Notes under the pieces: generated by a model
What the model was told of the DNA's origin: nothing
Seen by the model: only the letters and a program-made list of their open reading frames with translations
Database searches by the model: none
Position numbers and translations under genes: made by a program
NCBI RefSeq assembly: GCF_963678975.1
Contig: NC_089273.1
Coordinates: forward strand, 31,124,973-31,188,972
DNA length: 64,000 nt
Direction of reading: 5' to 3'
DNA from: Dysidea avara
Lineage: Eukaryota; Porifera; Demospongiae; Dictyoceratida; Dysideidae
In this document: positions 57,905 to 64,000 of the stretch, piece after piece
Layout: each line of letters starts with the position of its first letter
How positions within the stretch are numbered: position 1 is the stretch's first letter

Positions 57905-60900
57905 ATCCTAATAGAGCAGTCACTCTGAAGAGAATTCAAGAGATCAGCTAGAAACAAGAAACCTGTATAGAGATCAGCTACACACAAGTCACCCTGTAGA
58001 GAGACCAGCTAGAAGAAGTTACCTTGTAGGGAGTTCATGCAACTATGGAAAGGGATAGTTCAGCTAGAAAAAATCACCTTGTAGAGTTCAGCTACAAAGA
58101 AACCACCATGTAGAGAGTTCAGCTACAAACAAATCGCCCTGTGGAGAGATCAATAGAAGAAGTTACCTTGCAGAGAGTTCAGCTACAAAGAAACCATCAT
58201 GTAGAGAGTTCAGCTACAAACAAATCTCCCTGTAGAGAGATTAGCTAGAAAAGGTTACCTTGTAGAGAGTTCAGCTACAAAGAAACCATCATGTAGAGAG
58301 TTCAGCTACAAACAAATCTCCCTGTAGAGAGATCAGCTATAAGAAGTTACTTTGTAGAGAGTTCAGCTTCAAACAAATCACCCTGTAGAAAGATCAACTA
58401 GAAGAGGTCACCTTGTAGAGAGTTCAGTTACAAAGAAACCACCATGTAGAGAGCTCAGCTACAAATTAGTAACTTTGTAGAGACATCAGCTAGAAGAAGT
58501 CACCTTGTAGAAAGTTCAGTTACAAAGAAACCACCATGTAGAGAGTTCAGCTACAAACTAGTCACCTTGTAGAGACATCAGCTAGAAGAAGTTACCTTGT
58601 AGAGAGTTCAGCTACAAAGAAACCATTCTGTTTAGAGCTCAGCTGCAAACAAATCACCTGTACAGAATTCAGCTACAAACAAATCACCCTGTAGAGAGGT
58701 CAGCTAGAAGAAATTTCCTTGTACATAGTTCAGCTACAAAGAAACCACCAAGTAGAGAGTTCAGCTGCAAAGAAATCACCCTGTAGAAAATTCTGCCACA
58801 AACAAATTGCCCTGTAGAAAGATCAGTTAGAAGAAGTTACCTTTTAGAGAGTTCAGCTACAAAGAAACTATTCTGTAAAGAGCTCAGCTGCAAACAAATC
58901 ACCTGTACAGAATTCAGCTACAAACAAATCACCCTGTAGAGAGATCAGCTAGAAGAAGTTACCTTGTAGATTGTTCAGCTACAAACAAATCACCCTGTAG
59001 AGAGATCAGCTAGAAGAAGTTACCTTGTAGAGAGTTCAGCTACAAAGAAACCACCATATAGAGAGTTCAGCTGCAAAGAAATCACCCTGTATAAGAGCTC
59101 AGCTGCAAACAAATCACCTGTACAGAATTCAGCTACAAACAAATCACCCTGTAGAGAGATCAGCTAGAAGAAATTACTTTGTAGAGAGTTCAGCTACAAA
59201 GAAACCACCATGTAGAGAGTTCAGCTGCAAAGAAATCACCCTGTATAAAATTCTGCCACAAGCAAATTGCCCTGTAGAAAGATAAGTTAGAAGAAGTTAC
59301 CTTGTTGATAGTTCAGCTACAAACAGATCTCCCTGTAGAGAGATCAGCTAGAAAAAATTACCTTGTAGAGAGTTCAGCTACAAAGAAACCACCATGTAGA
59401 GAGTTCAGCTGCAAAGAAATCACCCTGTAGAAAATTCTGCCACAAACAAATTGCCCTGTAGAAAGATCAGTTAGAAGAAGTTACCTTTCAGAGAGTTCAG
59501 CTACAAAGAAACCATTCTGTAAAGAGCTCAGCTGCAAACAAATCACCTGTACAGAATTCAGCTACAAACAAATCACCCTGTAGAGAGATCAGCTAGAAGA
59601 AGTTACCTTGTAGATTGTTCAGCTACAAACAAATCACCCTGTAGAGAGATCAGCTAGAAGAAGTTACCTTGTAGAGAGTTCAGCTACAAAGAAACCACCA
59701 TATAGAGAGTTCAGCTGCAAAGAAATCACCCTGTATAAGAGCTCAGCTGCAAACAAATCACCTGTACAGAATTCAGCTACAAACAAATCACCCTGTAGAG
59801 AGATCAGCTAGAAGAAGTTACCTTGTAGAGAGTTCAGCTACAAAGAAACCATCATTTAGAAAGTTCAGCTTCAAACAAATCTCCCTGTAGAGAGATCAAC
59901 TAGAAGAAGTTACCTTGTAGAGAGTGAAGCTACAAACATATCATCCTATTGAAAGATCAGCTAGAAGAAGTCACCTTGTAGAAAGTTCAGTTACAAAGAA
60001 ACCACCATGTAGAGAGTTCAGCTACAAACTAGCCACCTTGTAGAGACATCAGCTAGAAAAGTTACCTTGTAGAGAGTTCAGCTACAAACAAATCTCCCTG
60101 TAGAGAGATCAGCTAGAAGAAGTTACCTTGTAGAGAGTGAAGCTACAAACAAATCATCCTATTGAAAGATCAGCTAGAAGAAGTCACCTTGTAGAAAGTT
60201 CAGTTACAAAGAAACCACCATGTAGAGAGTTCAGCTACAAACTAGCCACCTTGTAGAGACATCAGCTAGAAAAGTTACCTTGTAGAGAGTTCAGCTACAA
60301 AGAAACCATTCTGTAAAGAGCTCAGCTGCAAACAAATCACCTGTACAGAATTCAGCTTCAAACAAATCACCCTGTGGAGAGATCAGCTAGAAGATATTAC
60401 CTTGTAGATAGTTCAGCTACAAACAAATCACCCTGTAGAAAGATCAGTTAGAAGAAGTTACCTTTTAGAGAGTTCAGCTACAAAGAAACCATTCTGTAAA
60501 GAGCTCAGCTGCAAACAAATCTCCCTGTAGAGAGATCAGCTAGAAGAAGTTACCTTGTAGAGAGTGAAGGTACAAACAAATCACCCTATTGAAAGATCAG
60601 CTAGAAGAAGTCACCTTGTAGAAAGTTCAGTTACAAAGAAACCACCATGTAGAGAGTTCAGCTACAAACTAGTCACCTTGTAGAGACATCAGCTAGAAAA
60701 GTTACCTTGTAGAGAGTTCAGCTACAAAGAAACCATTCTGTAAAGAGCTCAGCTGCAAACAAATCACCTGTACAGAATTCAGCTACAAACAAATCACCCT
60801 GTAGAGAGATCAGCTAGAAGAAGTTACCTTTTAGATAGTTCAGCTACAAACAAATCTCCCTGTAGAGAGATCAGCTAGAAGAAATTACCTTGTAGAGAGT

Positions 60901-60950
60901 TCAGCTACAAAGAAACCATCATGTAGAGAGTTCAGCTGCAAAGAAATCAC
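57905..60950. repeat. Satellite array, ~31-bp monomers in higher-order units
   Basis: About 95-100 diverged monomers of the type TGTAGAGAGTTCAGCTACAA followed by ACAAATCACCC or AGAAACCACCA, alternating with TGTAGAGAGATCAGCTAGAA + GAAGTTACCT. Superimposed larger periods: segments at 58781-59170 recur 644 bp downstream, and a unit with GAGAGTGAAG recurs at 59921, 60133 and 60561 (spacing 212, then 428). No coding sense. Confidence 0.97.
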
Positions 60951-60954
60951 CACT

Positions 60955-61055
60955 GCCCAAATTTCAAGGCAATAGCTCTTTCCAATCTGAAGTTATCAAT
61001 TGTCAAAGTTGGCAAATTGGATGTGTGGAAGGCCCCTTTTCGCAAATCCGGTCAC
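60955..61055. mobile_element. Right half of a GTGACC-end MITE (subfamily b)
   Basis: CCAAATTTCAAGGCAATAGC through GGATGTGTGGAAGGCCCCTT and CGCAAATCCGGTCAC; directly follows the array, so the left half was lost at the array border. Confidence 0.8.
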
Positions 61056-61068
61056 ATATGTATTATAT

Positions 61069-61305
61069 GTGACCGGATTTGTGAAAAAGGGTCTTCCACA
61101 CACATCCAATTCTATGAACTTGAATGACCATACCTTTGTGCTCAAAGATGATACTAACCTGAAATGTTGTTCATGTATTAACCTATGTTGTTACTCATCA
61201 CTGTCCAAATTTTAAGGCAATACTATTTTCCTATCTGACATTATGAACTGCAAAATTTCGTAAATTGGATGTGTGCGGAAGACCCCTATTCGCAAATCCG
61301 GTCAC
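61069..61305. mobile_element. GTGACC-end MITE (subfamily b), TSD ATAT
   Basis: GTGACCGGATTTGTGAAAAA and the inverse of GTGACCGGATTTGCGAATAG, with TCCACACACATCCAAT just inside. Flanked by ATAT (61065-61068 and 61306-61309). 237 bp. Confidence 0.92.
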
Positions 61306-61460
61306 ATATATATAATTTGTACATTTACTGATAAACTATTTAAAGTACATCTACTTCATCTTTTCTTCTTCCTGTAGTAAAGAAAAAAAACATAGGTTAA
61401 AAAAGTCCCAAAGCCGGCCATAGGCCGGCTTTGGGGTATACAAATACAAAAAGAAATGAA

Positions 61461-61778
61461 ATCTAATCCAAAACAGCCAAACTGTAAAAAAGTGTGCGGC
61501 CCTCAGAAAGGCTATGGTGAAAAAAGATGTGAAATCCAAGGTGGCGGCCAAGAAATGGCTGTGATGGTAGGTTAATGGTAAAAATTTTAATAATGACAAT
61601 TCAGGTAATTTTTGTGCCGCTTCACAAAATTTTCCTGAATTGTCATTATTAAAATTTTTACCATTAACCTACCATCACAGCCATTTCTTGGCCGCCACCT
61701 TGGATTTCACATCTTTTTTCACCATAGCCTTTCTGAGGGCCGCACACTTTTTTACAGCTTGGCTGTTTTGGATTAGAT
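61461..61778. repeat. 318-bp near-perfect palindrome
   Basis: The left arm begins ATCTAATCCAAAACAGCC, and the right arm is its inverse to GGCTGTTTTGGATTAGAT. Arms are about 155 bp with very few differences, centred at about 61619 (GTGCCGCTTCAC). It contains GGTGGCGGCCAAGAAATGGC and its inverse. Related, more decayed pieces occur at 8000, 45430 and 47440-47920. Confidence 0.95.
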
Positions 61779-61848
61779 AGTAATATTTACATGCAAAATA
61801 TGTACAGTCATGCATTTACATGTGCGTGCAGCATCTTAAACTTCATAC

Positions 61849-61950
61849 CGAGGTCAGTCATGCTCTGCCTTTGTTGTTGTACTTCATTGTGTAGTGATTC
61901 CATGTACTTATTCTGCTGATTAGTCACAAGAGCCTTTTCCCCACTATTAC
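61849..61950 (-). CDS. ZU5 gene, exon a: helical segment
   Basis: 102-nt minus-strand exon between the acceptor GTACATACAG and the donor CTCG/GTATGAAG; phase 1 at both ends. Encodes NSGEKALVTNQQNKYMESLH and NEVQQQRQSMTDLG, a polar, Gln-rich, probably helical segment. Its final base plus the first two of exon b make GAT (Asp), so splicing to the ZU5 exon is in frame. Upstream exons would be beyond 61950, possibly outside the window. The assignment to the same gene rests on strand, phase and order only. Confidence 0.5.
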
Positions 61951-62165
61951 CTGTATGTACTGTACATAGTAAATGTAACAACAAAGTAGAATCATTAGAA
62001 TGAAAATGTGCACAGAAACAGTATCTTAACTAAACGGTATACTAAATACAGCTTAACTTATGACACTTGTTTGAAGCACAATTATATTATTGAAATATTA
62101 TCCAGTATGCACATTATTCCTGAGGGTATGCAGGAAGTGAAGAAAAGAAGACTGCTCAAATGCAA

Positions 62166-62338
62166 CGTTGTCTCGTGAGAGTGCGAGCAATTAAAAACTT
62201 TCTAATTAAAGGGCGTGGCATCCATTTCGGTCACGAGTATTCATCCCAAATGAAATGGGATGAAGACTCAAGAATCAAATGGGAGCCACACCCTTTAATT
62301 AGTGAGTTTTTCACTTATTTGTACTCTTGCAAGATGAT
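62166..62338. mobile_element. MITE, CTCGTGAGAGTGC ends, copy 2
   Basis: Arms TCTCGTGAGAGTGCGAGCAA / inverse of CATCTTGCAAGAGTACAAAT, with GGGCGTGGCATCC and its partner GGGAGCCACACCC inside. Same family as 52573-52742. Confidence 0.8.
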
Positions 62339-62429
62339 GTCACATTTGAGCAGTACATACCACATGTATGTTATAGTCTCTGGAAAACCAGTCCTTCAAG
62401 ACATATGTGTCTATTAGGATGACTGTTCT

Positions 62430-62830
62430 ATTTTAGTATCTTGATCTCGCACATGCTACACCAAGTTGGATTTTGTGTTATCACTCTGTAGCTTTAAGTC
62501 TGATTCTTGCAGACTATTGAAGAACCTTTCTAGGGTCATTAATCCATCTATAGAGCAATTTTAAAATCATTTCACTGAGATGCTTGTCTGGAAGATGTGG
62601 CAAGTATTTGTTTTTTTGTTTTGTTTTTCGTTGTTATTTTAATTAGCTAATCTCAATCGCATAATTGTTACACACTGTTGGTTGTTTCGCTGTATCTTCA
62701 TGGTCATTAGCTTGATTTCTTTCAAACTACTCACAAAATGGTTTGAGGTTCAATAGTTAACTTATCCACGTACCAATTTTCAGCTTCTTCCCATAAGCGA
62801 TTTACCCTGTAGGTCAACCGTTTTTCAAAC
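62430..62830 (-). repeat. Inverted partner of the 57100-57900 element
   Basis: Begins at GTATCTTGATCTCGCACATG and runs through CACCAAGTTGGATTTTGTGT to CATAAGCGATTTACCCTGTA, all the reverse complement of the element on the other side of the satellite. The two copies bracket the array in inverted orientation. Confidence 0.75.
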
Positions 62831-62978
62831 TGGCACAAATAAACAGCCTCAAAGCGAATGCTTACCTACCAGGAAGGTTTATACTAGTTCTGTGCACTCT
62901 TTATTTCTCACATATACAGGTTGCTTTTAGCATAAGCCACTTTATTTACGTAGGTGTGGAAAGACAAATGAATAAGTG

Positions 62979-63440
62979 ACCGGATCTTCAAGAACTCCAT
63001 ATGTTAGCGCATTTATCGAAATCCATTTTTATTACATTTTCTTTATCTAGATAGCCAAAGGCATGGCCAACTGACGTTTCAGTTCTAGAAGCCACGAACT
63101 TTTGAAGTTACAGTACTACAAAGTGGCAACAACAGAAAAATCAATTTGTACAGTGACAATATGGAAAATAAACTATAGGCGCTTAAATAAACGGTTTTAA
63201 CTTTAGAAGTAGTCCTCTACCAAGATACAACTTTCATCATCGGATTCTCCATTAACAAGTGAATCCATTGCTGGGTAAGGTTTGTCTTCCAGGCCTTTTC
63301 TACATGCTGAGCGAAGGCAAAAACATGAGAAAAAAAATGATGGCAAACCACTTGTCCAATGTATGGCAAACTAACACTCATATCTTCTCTCATTGTAGGA
63401 AAACTAGTTTCACTCTGTGGCATGTTAACAGCTTATGTGT
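62979..63440. mobile_element. Partial GTGACC-end MITE (subfamily c)
   Basis: Starts GTGACCGGATCTTCAAGAAC. Sequence at 63095-63170 and 63255-63290 matches the interior of 55950-56576. No right end found. Confidence 0.55.
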
Positions 63441-64000
63441 AGTCTACTTACCTGGCCTTTGATATGTGAGAGTAAAAAGCATTCCACAGTTTTATTTAAT
63501 TGTATCATGCGTCACAGCGTATAGCAGCATTAGCCACAGCGTATATTTTGAAAAAAGTCTTGTCAGATCCATGTTATTTTACAAAATACAAATCCTAACA
63601 TGGCCACTAAGAATCTTACAGAAATAATTATGCAATTGGTATTAGAAAATTGATCTTATTACTCATGATGGAAAGTTTAATATTCATCACCGTAGTAAAA
63701 AGCTACACGAATACATGCTTCTGCTTCTTTTCAGGTTCAGTGACATTTGTGCTTCAAAACTAGCTTTAGATACATGAGAGTAAAAAGCATCCCATAATGT
63801 TATTTTACACTTTAATCACATCATGCCATTCTGGGCCTCTGAGGTAAATTTAAAGTCTTAACAAAGCAGTTATTAAAGGTTGAAATCAGTAAGCAATAAC
63901 TATTTTTAGAGGTGCTTAATACACTTGTAGATGTTGGAGAAGCAGTTTGGAGATTTTGTGAGAAAGAGCTTGATGTAATTTATAAGTTTGGCTACTGAAA
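63441..64000. other. No supported gene
   Basis: AT-rich. GAGAGTAAAAAGCATTCCAC at 63468 is repeated as GAGAGTAAAAAGCATCCCAT at 63776, a diverged internal duplication. Confidence 0.4.

Noticed and set aside
57905..60950. Regular repeats resembling a CRISPR array
   Set aside because: Units are head-to-tail diverged monomers with no unique spacers, and the setting is eukaryotic.

Overview
The window is AT-rich eukaryotic DNA with spliced genes. Exons end at GTRAGT-type donors and begin after pyrimidine tracts ending in AG; there are no operons or Shine-Dalgarno sites. Genes are sparse and the rest is packed with non-autonomous DNA transposons (MITEs), foldback elements, tRNA-derived SINE pieces and minisatellites. 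A ZU5-domain gene and an animal-type CACTA element suggest an early-branching metazoan, possibly a sponge; the species is not identified.

Layout. 1-16 kb: mostly repeats (a GTGACC-type MITE, two adjacent terminal-inverted-repeat elements at 4.8-5.6 kb, a SINE split by a hAT-type MITE at 6.5-7.4 kb, a 21-bp minisatellite at 12.9 kb), plus one broken minus-strand membrane-protein gene (8.7-9.4 kb). 16.8-30.4 kb: a plus-strand first exon (16856-16925) that is phase-compatible with a long last exon (24474-25723); the last exon and its flanks are duplicated at 28752-30400, where the copy is decayed. 30711-37244: a complete CACTA/EnSpm transposon with TAA target duplications, near-identical terminal inverted repeats, a Tnp2-type transposase (broken by frameshifts and a nested MITE) and a divergent, intact six-exon partner gene. 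37-43 kb: further MITEs, including a hAT-type element with a perfect 8-bp target duplication. 43.8-62 kb: a minus-strand gene of at least four phase-compatible exons, one carrying a ZU5 domain. Its introns hold other repeats, a possible nested plus-strand first exon (46952-47109), and a roughly 3-kb satellite array (57.9-60.95 kb).

The most interesting system is the CACTA element. Its transposase and its partner gene are transcribed divergently from 32.5 kb, and all six partner exons stay in frame across five introns, whereas the transposase is dead. Second is a family of MITEs sharing the end GTGACCGG, with perfect 4-bp A/T-only target duplications in four copies and unrelated interiors. Third is a dispersed module made of a CTCTAATAGAGCAGTCA motif and a 31-bp GTAGAGAGTTCAGCTACAAA monomer; it occurs as short fragments in several places and has expanded into the 3-kb array.
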